From: Candidatus Nitrospira nitrosa
Lineage (GTDB): Bacteria > Nitrospirota > Nitrospiria > Nitrospirales > Nitrospiraceae
Direction of reading: 5' to 3'
DNA length: 64,000 nt
NCBI RefSeq assembly: GCF_001458735.1
Contig: NZ_CZQA01000001.1
Coordinates: forward strand, 310,001-374,000
The notes under the pieces are model-generated. The model was not told where the DNA came from and searched no databases. It was given only the letters and a program-made list of their open reading frames with translations. The position numbers and the translations under genes were made by a program. Below, piece after piece: positions 1 to 9,110 of this stretch (positions are counted from its first letter, which is position 1; each line of letters opens with the position of its first letter).

Positions 1-939
1 GGGTTTGCGCTCGACCTTTCCGAATATGAGACGTATGAAGGAATCCTCCCGGACCGCGACGACGGGGTCAATGCCTGGATCACCGTCATGCGAGGCTGCG
101 ATAATTTTTGCTCCTTCTGTGTCGTTCCCTATACTCGGGGACGTGAACGATCGCGTGATCCGGAATCCATTCTACTCGAAGCTCGTGATGCCGCAACCCG
201 TGGGTTCAAACAGATCACCTTGCTCGGCCAAAATGTAAATTCCTACCGCCATGAGGAATGGGACTTTGCCAAGCTCATCGGCGCCGTCGCAGACCAGCCT
301 GGCATTGAGCGAGTCCGGTTTACTTCGCCACACCCCAAAGACTTTCCTCAGACCTTGATCGAAGCCATCGCCACACATCCTAAAATCTGCAAGCATGTTC
401 ACCTCCCGCTTCAGTCGGGGAGCGATCGGATCCTCGACATGATGGGGCGCACCTATACCGGTGCTGAATATCTATCCTTGGCAGAACACATCCGAGCCAT
501 CATCCCCGATGTCGTCCTGACCACGGATATCATCTGCGGGTTCTGTTCTGAAACTGATGAAGACTTCCAGGCCACCGTTCGCCTGGTGGAACAAGCCCAA
601 CTCGACTCTGCCTATATCTTCAAGTACTCGGAGCGGAAGAATACGATCGCAGCACGAAAGTATATCGACGATGTGCCGGATCAGCTGAAGGGGCAGCGGG
701 TAGCCAAGTTAATGGAGATTCAACGGGCCATTACTGCGGAGCGCAACCGTCGCTACATCGGGAAAACCGTAAAGATCTTGATCGAAGGCGACGCAACCAA
801 GTCCTCAACACAGGGCATGGGGAAAACCGACGGAAACATCACGGTCGTTTGGGACAAACACACCGGCCACTCCAAGCCAGGAACACTGCTGACTAAACAC
901 ATCTTTGACGCCTCAGCTGCAACCCTATACGGGAAATAA
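1..939 (+). CDS. miaB: tRNA-2-methylthio-N6-dimethylallyladenosine synthase MiaB, 5' truncated by window edge
   Basis: The reading frame is open from base 1, so the N-terminal MTTase domain (roughly 130-140 residues) lies outside the window. Residues 33-40 hold the radical-SAM cluster motif CxxxCxxC (CDNFCSFC), followed by VVPYTRG, typical of methylthiotransferases. The last ~65 residues form a TRAM RNA-binding domain. Known role of the family: radical-SAM insertion of a methylthio group at C2 of i6A37 in tRNAs reading UNN codons, using two 4Fe-4S clusters. RimO or MtaB paralogues are the alternatives, but the sequence around the cluster and the TRAM tail look like MiaB. A hairpin follows the stop codon. 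Confidence 0.93.
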   Translation, partial: GFALDLSEYETYEGILPDRDDGVNAWITVMRGCDNFCSFCVVPYTRGRERSRDPESILLEARDAATRGFKQITLLGQNVNSYRHEEWDFAKLIGAVADQPGIERVRFTSPHPKDFPQTLIEAIATHPKICKHVHLPLQSGSDRILDMMGRTYTGAEYLSLAEHIRAIIPDVVLTTDIICGFCSETDEDFQATVRLVEQAQLDSAYIFKYSERKNTIAARKYIDDVPDQLKGQRVAKLMEIQRAITAERNRRYIGKTVKILIEGDATKSSTQGMGKTDGNITVVWDKHTGHSKPGTLLTKHIFDASAATLYGK

Positions 940-949
940 GAATTCCGTC

Positions 950-984
950 TCTACCGTCTGGTAGAGGGCTGCCGACGGCAGCCC
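950..984. terminator. Two tandem hairpins after miaB
   Basis: Hairpin one is TCTACC-GTCT-GGTAGA (950-965). Hairpin two is GGGCTGCC-GAC-GGCAGCCC (966-984), an 8-bp perfect stem. There is no clear T tract on either strand. It lies between the convergent miaB and SBBP pseudogene, so it could stop transcription from both sides. Confidence 0.5.
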
Positions 985-1007
985 CCCAGATGTGATGCTC
1001 CAGGCAC

Positions 1008-2492
1008 TCACTTCACTTCTGCGGTAATGGACTTGCTCCCGCTGTCGTTTCCAATGGTCAGGCTCACCGTCACCGAATTCGTGACGCCGGTCACATCCAC
1101 TCCGTGTCCCTCTAGCGTGAGTCCGTAGTCGTTGCCGAGAATCAACGACCGCAGCACCGCTTCGAGGTGCACGCCATTAATCGTCCCCTCGAAGACGAAG
1201 CGTCCCTTGTACTGTTTGAAGGAGCCGGCCGGAATCGTGGTGGAGAACGTGCCCACATGAACCACCACCGGCTCCATGAGCGGAGCGATCCCGTTATTAC
1301 CGGAACCGAGGGTGAAGGTCGCCTGCAGCTCGAATGCCTGATCGAGCACATGGATCTCAGCTTTCGGCCCAATCGCGGCGAACGAGATGATCGAGCTGCC
1401 CTCGGTAATCTTCGCCACAAACACATCGGTATTGCCGCCGTACGTACTCTGGGCACTACCCGTGGTCCCCGGAAAGTTCGACGATTTGTTAAACCCATTC
1501 ACAGAGGCGTTGCCCGTCGCATCCACCGCAATCCCAGTGCCTGCTTCAAAACCACTGCCGCCCAGATAGGTGGCCCAAGACAACACGGGGTCGATGATGA
1601 GCGGTCGGCTCTGGTCATAAGCCGCTACCTGAAAAGCCACTTGCGCTGTGGTGCGTGACAGGGGCACCACCGACGCCGAGTGGGTGGTCGCGGACTCCAC
1701 AGCCAGCAGCATATAACTCCCGGCCAGGAGGTGCTTCTCCCCCTGGACATCTCGCTGATAGACCACCGGCTTTTGCACACGCAGCGTGGGAGCCATGCCC
1801 GTGCCTGTCTACATCGAGGTTGGCGGCAGGGTCAGGACGAGATCGCCCGCCTGGTCCACCGCCCGCTGGTCCGCGCCCTCGAACGCCACCCTGATCTGGG
1901 TGGGATCAGCCCCAGAGGCCAGGATGAGGTCATACTCGAGCCGGCCCTCCGTTCCGTAATAGACCAGGTCAATCCCAGGATAAAGGTCTTTGAAGACTAT
2001 CCTCTGGTACGTCGGAATGTTCGTGCGCTACCGAGAGGGATCATCGCCGATGAAATAATTGACGATACCCGGCAGCGGCTCGAGCCTCGCCACTTTGGCT
2101 GCTGAATCGGCCCCGGCGAATGTCATCCGCACGACCGACTGTGGGATATTCGACGGGCTGCGTAACGGCTTGTGCTGAACGGCGTGCTCCGCGCCTCCGT
2201 CGGTCTTCGTCTCACCGGTTCGCACGGTCAACACCGCTTGGCTTGGCGTGAGATACAGCGCCTGGCCTCGCCCACGCGCAAGAAACTGGATCTGTGCATC
2301 GACCTGCCCCTGATTGGCTTCGAAGCTGAGCGGCAGTTTGCCATAGGCCGACTGCACGGTGGCGGTCGAGGGTGTGGATAACGTCGGTTTCTCCGGCGAG
2401 TCCTCCGCCAGAATGGGCATGGGGGTAAGACTCACGGCGAGGAGCACGAGCAGAGGCCTGAGACATCGGGACGTATACCCAACATTAGTCAT
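1008..2492 (-). pseudogene. SBBP (beta-propeller) repeat exported protein, broken by two in-frame stops
   Basis: One continuous minus-strand frame runs from an ATG at 2492, preceded by AAGGAGGG, to 1008. It starts with a signal peptide ending near ILAEDSP, then the N-terminal domain of SBBP-repeat proteins (LSFEANQGQ, GIVNYFIGDDPSR, YPGIDLVYYG), then one SBBP repeat (WATYLGGSG...AVDATGNA) and a beta-rich C-terminal domain. Two TAG codons interrupt it, at 2028-2030 (right after DDPSR, where relatives usually have Trp) and at 1809-1811. The translation between and after the stops stays in frame and family-like, so the lesions are point changes. Only one propeller repeat remains where relatives have many. 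Either a recent pseudogene or, less likely, base errors. Confidence 0.8.
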
Positions 2493-3277
2493 ACGAGCCC
2501 TCCTTATTAAATTATGGTCTTGAAGAGAATGCTCAGGTGCGAGGGGGACGAGTACCAGATGCGCCCTAGCAGCAATGAAACGGCTGAGCCACCGGTGGCC
2601 GTCGTACACAAGTTGGCCGTACGAGCGATGACCGTGGACTACTCTACGTTAAAACGCTTGAGTAATTATACTTAAAATACTCCTTCATGATCGTGTTTCT
2701 AAGTAGCTCTACCGCACTCGAGGTTCTGTCAGGCGGCCACTGAAGGATTCAGCCTGCCACGGCTCTCCTCTTGTGCACTGCCTCGGTGCGACTGTATACG
2801 GGACAGAACGAGCGAACCCCAGCCATGTCCGTCGGTCTCATCATGGTTGTCTCGATCCATGCGTCTCGCTGTCTCAAACAGCTGTCTCATTCCATTGTCC
2901 TAGGACAATTCTGTACGGCCAACGGTAGAAATGGACATTTTCTGGCGATTCCCTTGCGTATCGGCCAAGGGCTGATTGAACCGTGTTTCCCCTTTCTTAT
3001 TTTGTATCACCTCGCCACAGCCGACCGTGCCACCACATGCTTCCCTGTCCTGCGCAACCACCGCTCAAGGCTAACTACATGATTCCCAAAGCACATTATC
3101 TGTCTGCCGCTATGAGTCCTACCCACTCCTCTTCATGCCCATGAAGGGATCGTCAAAAAGAACTCGTTCTGTGCCCGACATCAGCACCGCCCCTCTAATC
3201 GAAAGACTAGAAGGCATGGACCTTGCTGAATCTTCCACGTCCGCCCCAATAAATGATCAGAGGGAGTTTCGCACGTC
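2493..3277. other. Intergenic stretch, no supported gene
   Basis: About 785 bases between the divergent SBBP pseudogene and the small membrane protein. The longest open frame (2771-3082, plus) has no ribosome binding site and no recognisable domain. I see no RNA gene or clear repeat here. Confidence 0.5.
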
Positions 3278-3415
3278 ATGAAACCCACAGACGCTGAATC
3301 AAAACCCAATCCCAACCAATCCGATTCCCGCATCACGCTCGAGGCAATCATTTCTGTCGGTGTAGTCGGTTGGTTGGCCATCGGTATAGTGCTCATGGGT
3401 CTCGGCATTTGGTAG
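3278..3415 (+). CDS. Small single-pass membrane protein, 45 aa
   Basis: ATG at 3278 with a purine-rich AGAGGGAG about 11 bases upstream. Residues 1-22 are polar and Pro/Asn/Ser-rich, and residues 23-45 form one hydrophobic helix (AIISVGVVGWLAIGIVLMGL) ending in a terminal Trp. Type II or N-in topology is likely. I do not recognise a family. It lies 85 bases upstream of the lipoprotein gene in the same direction and may share its transcript. Too short for most gene callers, so support rests on the ribosome binding site, helix and clean stop. Confidence 0.55.
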   Translation: MKPTDAESKPNPNQSDSRITLEAIISVGVVGWLAIGIVLMGLGIW

Positions 3416-3499
3416 CAGGGCATTCAGAAAAACGAAAACTCCTGGGCCTCATCCCAGAGTCATGATACTTCTTGCGAGTAGTACAAAAGGAGACCTCTT

Positions 3500-4474
3500 A
3501 TGGATACATGGTTGAGCCTCCGCGGTGCCCAGTATGCCGGCGCCTTTTTGGCCATCAACTTGATCATGACCGGATGCTCAACCCTCTCGGGAGAATCAAA
3601 AGTTGCGAAAACCACGAAGGGATCCGTCTATCTCAAGGACATCGCCGATTGGTCGTTTGAGGCGAGCCATCCTGCGACGATCGACCAGACGACCATCCGC
3701 ACAGTCGTCAAAGGAGTGATAACCGAGGACACCATCAAACCGTTATCCAACATGCCCGCCAGTGGCAGCAAGCCGATGAGAGTATTCAGCGATGAAGACG
3801 CCGAGTTTCTCGCTCCCCTGCTAGCCCAAGGTCTATCAGAAGCGAAACCGGAGCAGATTGTCGGTTTCAAGGTGTTTTCATCGGCAGGGTCAGGCGCTGA
3901 ACCCACAGCGGGCACCCTCTATGTGCACAAGGGGTCCCTCTATCTGACGATTGCTTCTGCTCAAGCGAACAAGCGGCAAAGATACGCTCTTCCAACTGCC
4001 GCTCGTATCGAAAAGGCCCCTTCCTTTGTGGCGATGGGAAAGGGAGCCATGACCCTGGTGATCGACTACCAGGCGGTTGCTAAGGCTTCGACGCCGGGAT
4101 CGGTTGTCGTAGCCGATGCCCCAAAAGACGCTGCCTCATCGGTGCCGAGTACCCAAGTCACAGACGCCGCTTTGTCACGGGACGATGAGGCCCTTCTTGA
4201 TCCTTCAGGAACCTCAGCCCCTATTAGGACCGAAACAGACGCACTCCAATTGAGCACCGATGAATTGCTCAATAGAAAACTGGACGAGCTCCGAGCAGCG
4301 CGAGAGGCGAACAAACTGAAAGATTCTGAAATCGCGACGCTCAAGAAAGAAGCCTCGCTGGTAAAGAAGGAACTCCGGCAGCGGACAGACGAAGTCAAAG
4401 CCTTGAAGGCCAGTAAGGCCTCAGCCCCGTCAGCTCCGAAGAAGAAAACGGCGGAAGCGCGCCGGACGCGCTGA
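3500..4474 (+). CDS. Exported lipoprotein with C-terminal coiled coil, 324 aa
   Basis: The ATG at 3500 follows AAAGGAG at good spacing. The N-terminus is a lipoprotein signal with lipobox IMTGC (Cys26), so it should be lipidated and face the periplasm. Residues ~30-190 form a globular domain I do not recognise. Residues ~215-270 are low-complexity, and ~255-310 form a charged heptad-like coiled coil (ELRAAREANKLKDSE...LKKEASLVKKELRQ) ending in a Lys/Arg tail. An outer-membrane or peptidoglycan-associated structural role is possible but not shown. Confidence 0.8.
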   Translation: MDTWLSLRGAQYAGAFLAINLIMTGCSTLSGESKVAKTTKGSVYLKDIADWSFEASHPATIDQTTIRTVVKGVITEDTIKPLSNMPASGSKPMRVFSDEDAEFLAPLLAQGLSEAKPEQIVGFKVFSSAGSGAEPTAGTLYVHKGSLYLTIASAQANKRQRYALPTAARIEKAPSFVAMGKGAMTLVIDYQAVAKASTPGSVVVADAPKDAASSVPSTQVTDAALSRDDEALLDPSGTSAPIRTETDALQLSTDELLNRKLDELRAAREANKLKDSEIATLKKEASLVKKELRQRTDEVKALKASKASAPSAPKKKTAEARRTR

Positions 4475-4486
4475 AGACCAATTGAT

Positions 4487-5203
4487 TCAGCCGATGTCGC
4501 ACAATTCCGGTTGCATCAGAATGACTTCTCTGGAGAGCGGCTGGCGAAAATTCATGCGGCTGTAACAGGCATACGTCACATAGGTATCTTGTAAGCAGTA
4601 TTGAGCCAGCTCGCGCCCCTGCCGCTTCTCCCACATTTCGGCGACCTGCTCCCCACTCCCTGACTTCGTATCGACTTGTAATGCTCGGGCCAATACATCG
4701 AGCTTGACCCAGCCTCTCGTATCCCAATTGCTCCAAATGGCCATCGTGTCATACACCGGCTCCGTCCGAAATTTGGCCAGATTGATTTCGACACTGGGCT
4801 TCACCTGATTGATGATTGATCGCTTCTTGATAAAGGGAAGGTCAAACCCCAGCCCGTTGTGCGTGATGTATAACGTCGGCCTGTCTTGAGCCAACCTGGC
4901 CCAAAATTGCCGCAGTAACTCGCGTTCATTCACCCCATACCAGGCAATGGCGCTGCGCGCCTCCATCTGATCAGAAAATTCCAGCAGCCCGATGCAAACG
5001 ATGCGACTGAACGTCCCATCGAACGCTGATTTTGCGTAAGCCTCGTCGTCCGCACGACGCGCTTCCTCCACCGCACTCACCGTAAAGAGATCGTAGCCAG
5101 GTTCCTCAGAAACAGGGCCCTGACATTCTGTCGGCTTCCCCACGAGACGAGCCCACTCCTCACGAGGCGCTTGGACCGTTTCGATATCGAGGACAACCTT
5201 CAT
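4487..5203 (-). CDS. Predicted 3'-5' exonuclease, PolB-like DnaQ fold (238 aa)
   Basis: This has the three exonuclease motifs of the DEDDy family: Exo I LDIET at residues 5-9, Exo II around THNGLGFDLPF, and Exo III YCLQDTYVTY near residue 205. The arrangement matches the stand-alone PolB-type exonuclease family (Pfam DNA_pol_B_exo2). Expected activity is metal-dependent 3'-5' degradation of DNA or RNA. Its start overlaps the upstream mutT stop by 4 bases (ATGA), so it is translationally coupled to mutT and belongs to a mutY-mutT-exo operon. That context suggests a role in handling oxidised DNA; this last step is inference. Confidence 0.85.
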   Translation of the reverse strand: MKVVLDIETVQAPREEWARLVGKPTECQGPVSEEPGYDLFTVSAVEEARRADDEAYAKSAFDGTFSRIVCIGLLEFSDQMEARSAIAWYGVNERELLRQFWARLAQDRPTLYITHNGLGFDLPFIKKRSIINQVKPSVEINLAKFRTEPVYDTMAIWSNWDTRGWVKLDVLARALQVDTKSGSGEQVAEMWEKRQGRELAQYCLQDTYVTYACYSRMNFRQPLSREVILMQPELCDIG

Positions 5204-5604
5204 CGCGACACTCCAGAGGTTTCACGCTGCAACGACTGAATCACGGCGTAATCAGCAGGGGGGAACGTAAACTTCGTCAGCTCCTCAGGAAATACCCATC
5301 GAATCTCTTCACATCCCAGAGGGACCGGCTCTCCCTGTTCGATCGCGCAGTGAAAGAAGTGAAGCTCCACAACCTTGTCGGAATACTCATGCCGAACGAT
5401 TTGATATGCAATGGGAGAATCGATCCGAATGTTGAGCTCCTCCCATAGCTCTCGCTGCAAACAGTCCGCAAATGATTCACCTGCTTCCCGTTTACCGCCG
5501 GGGAATTCCCAGAATCCGGCGAGATGAACACCAGCCTTCCGACGGGCGATCAAATAGCGATTATTCCGTTTGATCAGGCCGGCTGCCACCTCTATGACCT
5601 GCAT
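5200..5604 (-). CDS. mutT: MutT-type Nudix hydrolase (8-oxo-dGTP diphosphatase like)
   Basis: A complete Nudix box, Gx5Ex7REUxEExxU, reads GGKREAGESFADCLQRELWE followed by ELNI, with MutT-like flanks (GLIKRNNRYLIARRK, WEFPGGK). About 134 aa, the usual MutT size. The ATG at 5604 is preferred; an in-frame GTG at 5610 is possible. It begins within 10 bases of the mutY stop and overlaps the exonuclease start. Known function: sanitises the nucleotide pool by hydrolysing 8-oxo-dGTP. The MutY here lacks its usual C-terminal MutT-like domain, which makes the adjacency notable. Confidence 0.88.
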   Translation of the reverse strand: MQVIEVAAGLIKRNNRYLIARRKAGVHLAGFWEFPGGKREAGESFADCLQRELWEELNIRIDSPIAYQIVRHEYSDKVVELHFFHCAIEQGEPVPLGCEEIRWVFPEELTKFTFPPADYAVIQSLQRETSGVSR

Positions 5605-5611
5605 AGACACT

Positions 5612-6328
5612 CTACGACCGTCTCCGTTCCATTGGGCTGAATGGATAGGTCTTGCAAAATGCCTTCATCGGACAGAGCAGGCAGTACGGATCGCGCGCCG
5701 TGCAGACCATCGCGCCAAAATCCATGATCGCCTGATTGAAGTCGTACCCTTTCCTCGGAGGGATCAGGACTTCCGACAATTCCCATAGCATCGTCTTCTG
5801 CGCTTTCGGGTCCCCTTCGGCGACAAACACCCTGTGTAGGACCCGTATCACATTTGTGTCCAGAATAGGGGCATCTTCATTGAACGCAAACGAGCGAATC
5901 GCTCCGGCGGTATACCGTCCGATCCCTTTGAACGAAAGCAACTCCTCCGCATCACTGGGAAGTTTCCCCCCATACCGTTCCACCGTTTCACAAGCAATCC
6001 CATGCAACCGTTCCGGGCGAACGTTGTATCCCAGCGGATACCACGTCTTCTTCACATCAGCCACCGGCGCCTCCGCCAAATCTTCAAAGCTCGGATAGCG
6101 CTTGAGAAACTCCTGGTATTTGGGGATGACTCGATCAACTTGCGTCTGCTGCAACATCACTTCGGATACAAGAATGTGATAGGGATCCGATGTTTTTCGC
6201 CAAGGCAAATCCCGACCATGCTCTCCATACCACTTCAAGAGTCGCTGCTGAAACCGCCGCTTTGCAGAAAGATCGGGAAGCGTTGCCTTGCGTGGTTTTT
6301 TCTTATTGGAAGGGCGTCGACCTGGCAT
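5612..6328 (-). CDS. mutY: A/G-specific adenine glycosylase, short form without C-terminal domain
   Basis: The catalytic core of the HhH-GPD superfamily is clear: LPWR, SEVMLQQTQVDRV (catalytic Glu), the helix-hairpin-helix region (LLSFKGIGRYTAGAI), LDTNVIRVLHR (catalytic Asp) and the 4Fe-4S ligand pattern C-x6-C-x2-C-x5-C (CTARDPYCLLCPMKAFC). It removes adenine mispaired with 8-oxoG. At 238 aa it ends just after the cluster, while typical MutY (~350 aa) carries a C-terminal NUDIX-like domain that reads 8-oxoG. The N-terminal ~25 residues are Lys/Arg-rich. A GAGG precedes the ATG at 6328. First gene of the mutY-mutT-exo operon. Confidence 0.87.
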   Translation of the reverse strand: MPGRRPSNKKKPRKATLPDLSAKRRFQQRLLKWYGEHGRDLPWRKTSDPYHILVSEVMLQQTQVDRVIPKYQEFLKRYPSFEDLAEAPVADVKKTWYPLGYNVRPERLHGIACETVERYGGKLPSDAEELLSFKGIGRYTAGAIRSFAFNEDAPILDTNVIRVLHRVFVAEGDPKAQKTMLWELSEVLIPPRKGYDFNQAIMDFGAMVCTARDPYCLLCPMKAFCKTYPFSPMERRRS

Positions 6329-6517
6329 GTACCGAACCTCTACTCACGCTTGCTCACACTCACATAACCGGTGGCATTGTAGGAGTCCCGTTCCACAAAA
6401 ATCAAACAGGCCATTTGATCACGGCCGTATCGATCGGCACCTCACAGTCAACGGAGACCGTCTGTTCAAAGTGAATTTCGCATGGTACGCTCTAACCAAA
6501 AGCATAGGAGGGCGGCC

Positions 6518-7000
6518 ATGAGCTGGAAGACCTTCCGAAATCAATGGATACGAGCTTCGGTCTTCGCTGGAAGTTTGACTTGTGTCCTCACCCCCTTTCC
6601 ATCCGGAGCAGAAACCCTCCAAGTACCGTGGGAATGTTCAAACTATACGACAGACGCACAGACTCGCTGTGTAAATGCCTTCATGGAAGCGCAACAAAAG
6701 AAAATCTCCGAGCTGGAAGGGAAACTCCAGGCCCAGCAAAGTACCGTCGGCCAACTCAAGGAACAGCTGGACCGGCAATCTGCAGCAACGACTAATTTGC
6801 AACGACAGCTTGCTGAGCGCCCCACGACCAGCGTCGTTCCATTTTCATATGGCAATCCTTATAGCTACGCCCTAGCACCGGCTCTTGGGCTTGGACTCGG
6901 CTTAGGCCTCCATTTCGGAGACGCTGGGTTCTACGCCCCGCCGTACTACCGCCCCTATTGGGGACACCGGCACTTCGGCTATTGGGGCTATCGATGGTAA
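6518..7000 (+). CDS. Exported coiled-coil protein with Tyr/Trp/Gly-rich tail, 160 aa
   Basis: The start at 6518 is chosen because AGGAGG precedes it; an in-frame ATG at 6482 has no such site. A signal peptide (cut near PSGAE) is followed by a short segment with two Cys, a coiled coil (~residues 55-105, EAQQKKISELEGKLQAQQ...) and a hydrophobic Gly/Leu stretch. The C-terminus is rich in Tyr, Trp, Pro, His and Gly (YYRPYWGHRHFGYWGYRW). No family recognised. The tail resembles small surface-associated proteins of Gram-negatives. Function unknown. Confidence 0.75.
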   Translation: MSWKTFRNQWIRASVFAGSLTCVLTPFPSGAETLQVPWECSNYTTDAQTRCVNAFMEAQQKKISELEGKLQAQQSTVGQLKEQLDRQSAATTNLQRQLAERPTTSVVPFSYGNPYSYALAPALGLGLGLGLHFGDAGFYAPPYYRPYWGHRHFGYWGYRW

Positions 7001-7215
7001 TGGCAGCAGACGACAGCGACGGAGAGACCTTTACAGCTCCCGCTTGCTTCACTACTGTTCAGATCGGGCTTTTCATTGACAACGACGCCCTCACCACATA
7101 GCCTGCTCTGTAGGGTGTGATCGAGACCGATTCATATCCACCCGATCATGGGACTCATATACTTCTCGAGCCCACTCATTGGCAGACGGCAAGACCTAAA
7201 TCAAAGGGATACGAG

Positions 7216-7575
7216 ATGGTTGTTCGGAAGTTTCCGCGATTTCCGGTTTCAGCTCCCAGCACGCTAGTGCAACGGGATAAATTGCGATACAACGCCGTGG
7301 TGAAAGACCTTTCCCTCAAAGGATGCCGGTTGGAAAGTACCCTTCGTCCCTTCACCGGCATGCAAGTAGAACTGTTCATCCAGATGGAAGCAGATGCCAC
7401 CCCAATCCACATCAGCAAGGGAACGGTTCGATGGTCCGGGTCTCAAGGTATTGGCGTCGAATTTGTAACCATTGACGCCTCAGACCAAGGACGCCTCAAA
7501 CAAATGGTGGAACAGCTCTCCTTCACAGCAGGACAGGCCCTGATCGTACCGAAAGGCGAGCTACCAAAGAAGTGA
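7216..7575 (+). CDS. PilZ-domain protein (c-di-GMP receptor candidate), 119 aa
   Basis: It contains both PilZ signature parts: the arginine motif near the N-terminus (RKFPRFPV) and D-x-S-x-x-G (DLSLKG) ~30 residues later, then a beta-barrel ending in RWSGSQGIGVEF. The ATG at 7216 follows AAGGGATACGAG. PilZ domains bind c-di-GMP and adjust motility, exopolysaccharide or transcription. The protein is a bare PilZ domain with no output domain, so it would act through a partner. A second PilZ gene follows 230 bases downstream. Confidence 0.85.
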   Translation: MVVRKFPRFPVSAPSTLVQRDKLRYNAVVKDLSLKGCRLESTLRPFTGMQVELFIQMEADATPIHISKGTVRWSGSQGIGVEFVTIDASDQGRLKQMVEQLSFTAGQALIVPKGELPKK

Positions 7576-7804
7576 CTGTTTCCCTCAGACACGCTCCTCT
7601 CGGACATCGTCTCCGCACTGATGTTCCTGCGAGATTCTTATCAACGAAGACCTACTGGCGAAGGAGTTTGGTTTTGCCTTAGACACAATGAAGTTGGCCT
7701 ACCCCATTCCTGATGAAGAAGTGTGAATCAATTCCTCCTCATTTCTCTCAAGTTGCGTCGGCAGATTGCCGAATCATTATTGTAACTTAGGCTGGGAGAG
7801 AGCT

Positions 7805-8167
7805 GTGAAGTGGTGGAAGTCCTCAGCAAAAGCCAAGCAAGAAGCCGTTCGTCTCGACTCCGACCGCCGACGAGAGCCTCGCATAGGAGGAACGTTTAAA
7901 GTACGATACTCCGGTTCCGAAGGAGCTGACATCATCATCGGCCACGGCACCATCACCGACCTGAGCCGATATGGATTCCGGATCCAAGGAAATCAACACG
8001 TAAAGGTCGGCATGGAGCTTGGCCTGTTCCTCGAACTGCCTGATCAGGAGAGTCCGCTCTGCATTCCCCAGGCCACCGTCTCTTGGGTAAACGGGCGATG
8101 GTTCGGTGTGGAGTTACGGGCCGACCGAAAAAAAGAGCCGGAATGGTTGGAGTACCTACTGGAATAG
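7805..8167 (+). CDS. Second PilZ-domain protein, 120 aa
   Basis: PilZ hallmarks: RRREPR followed by TDLSRYGFRI and a barrel ending in VSWVNGRWFGVEL. A GTG at 7805 with GGGAGAG just upstream is preferred; an in-frame TTG at 7766 would add 13 residues. It begins with a Lys-rich helix (VKWWKSSAKAKQEAV). It is a divergent paralogue of the neighbouring PilZ protein, in the same orientation but with a gap that could hold its own promoter. Likely binds c-di-GMP through the Arg motif. Confidence 0.83.
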   Translation: MKWWKSSAKAKQEAVRLDSDRRREPRIGGTFKVRYSGSEGADIIIGHGTITDLSRYGFRIQGNQHVKVGMELGLFLELPDQESPLCIPQATVSWVNGRWFGVELRADRKKEPEWLEYLLE

Positions 8168-8239
8168 GGATACCGCGAAATAGGCATACGACCACGCCAC
8201 ACCAGGGAACAGAACATCCAAGAGATTTTTCGCGGCTTA

Positions 8240-8782
8240 CTAAAACGCAGGTTGATCCGGCAGGCTGGCGAGGTAGACTGGGAACTCCCCGTTCTTCGCA
8301 TCGGCAACATAGCGCCTCAGAGCTTCGCCGACCACCGGGAAAGCCATGGTCTCCCAAGGAATGGTGGAGTGTGAGAAGAGCCTGACATCCAAGCTTTCAG
8401 GTCCCGCCATGAAAGTTGGTGCCTTCATCCGTCCCCGAAACACGAGATAGACCTGTCCGATATGAGGTAGACTGAGCACGGCGTAGAGTCCGGTAATCGT
8501 GACATCAGCCTGCGCCTCCTCCATCGTCTCACGCACTGCCGCCTGTTCAGTACTTTCGCCCAACTCCATAAATCCCGCAGGGAACGTCCAGAGTCCAAGA
8601 CGTGGCTCAATCGCACGACGGCAGAGGAGGACTTGGCCGTCCCATTCTGGAATACAGCCCGCGACAATCTTGGGGTTATGATAATGAATGCGCTCACACT
8701 GGCCACACACATGCCTCGGAAGATTGTCACCCACTGGAACTTTGTGTGTGACGGTCGCGCCACAATGACTACAATAGTTCAT
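8240..8782 (-). CDS. Nudix hydrolase with N-terminal zinc ribbon (180 aa)
   Basis: From the ATG at 8782 the protein opens with a zinc ribbon (YCSHCG ... CGQCER; four Cys), then a Nudix fold with box GFMELGESTEQAAVRETMEE. Zinc-ribbon Nudix proteins of this size are related to NudC-type NADH/NAD-cap pyrophosphatases, but the short form without the N-terminal NudC domain is usually annotated as ADP-ribose or generic Nudix hydrolase. Substrate not assigned. It ends convergent to the PilZ gene with a 70-base gap. Confidence 0.85.
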   Translation of the reverse strand: MNYCSHCGATVTHKVPVGDNLPRHVCGQCERIHYHNPKIVAGCIPEWDGQVLLCRRAIEPRLGLWTFPAGFMELGESTEQAAVRETMEEAQADVTITGLYAVLSLPHIGQVYLVFRGRMKAPTFMAGPESLDVRLFSHSTIPWETMAFPVVGEALRRYVADAKNGEFPVYLASLPDQPAF

Positions 8783-9051
8783 AGCCGATGGGTTCCCAGG
8801 CTGACCTACCAAGAACGAAATGTCGGCAACACAACTGCACTGGTAGGCATGGATAACACAATCGCTCAGGCTTTGCACGTCGGTACCGCACCTCCGTCAC
8901 ACCGACGGCTGCCCATTGTTCTAAAGGACAAACACCCCGCCTGGCGTAGATCTGAACCGATGCCATTCAGGCTCCTACTTAAGAAATACGGCAAAGAGAT
9001 TAGCTTTCAACAAGTTATCGACGTGCAGTACTGCCATCCCCTTGACTTCTA

Positions 9052-9080
9052 TACAGAGCAACCTATTAGGTTGTTATAAT
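9052..9080 (+). promoter_or_regulatory. Possible lon promoter (-10 TATAAT)
   Basis: A perfect TATAAT lies at 9075-9080, about 30 bases before the preferred lon ATG. The best -35 at 17-bp spacing is weak (TACAGA, 9052-9057); a good TTGACT at 9042-9047 is too far (27 bp). No sigma-32-type sequence was recognised. Transcription from about 9087 would exclude the in-frame ATG at 9084 and support the start at 9111. Confidence 0.35.
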
Positions 9081-9110
9081 GCCATGAACGTTCAGCAAGG
9101 ATGGTTACCT

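Noticed and set aside
2771-3082. 103-aa plus-strand open frame
   Set aside because: No ribosome site, odd composition, no recognisable family.
9042-9080. TTGACT...TATAAT as a standard promoter for lon
   Set aside because: Spacing is 27 bp, too long for sigma-70; only the -10 is kept as a weak call.
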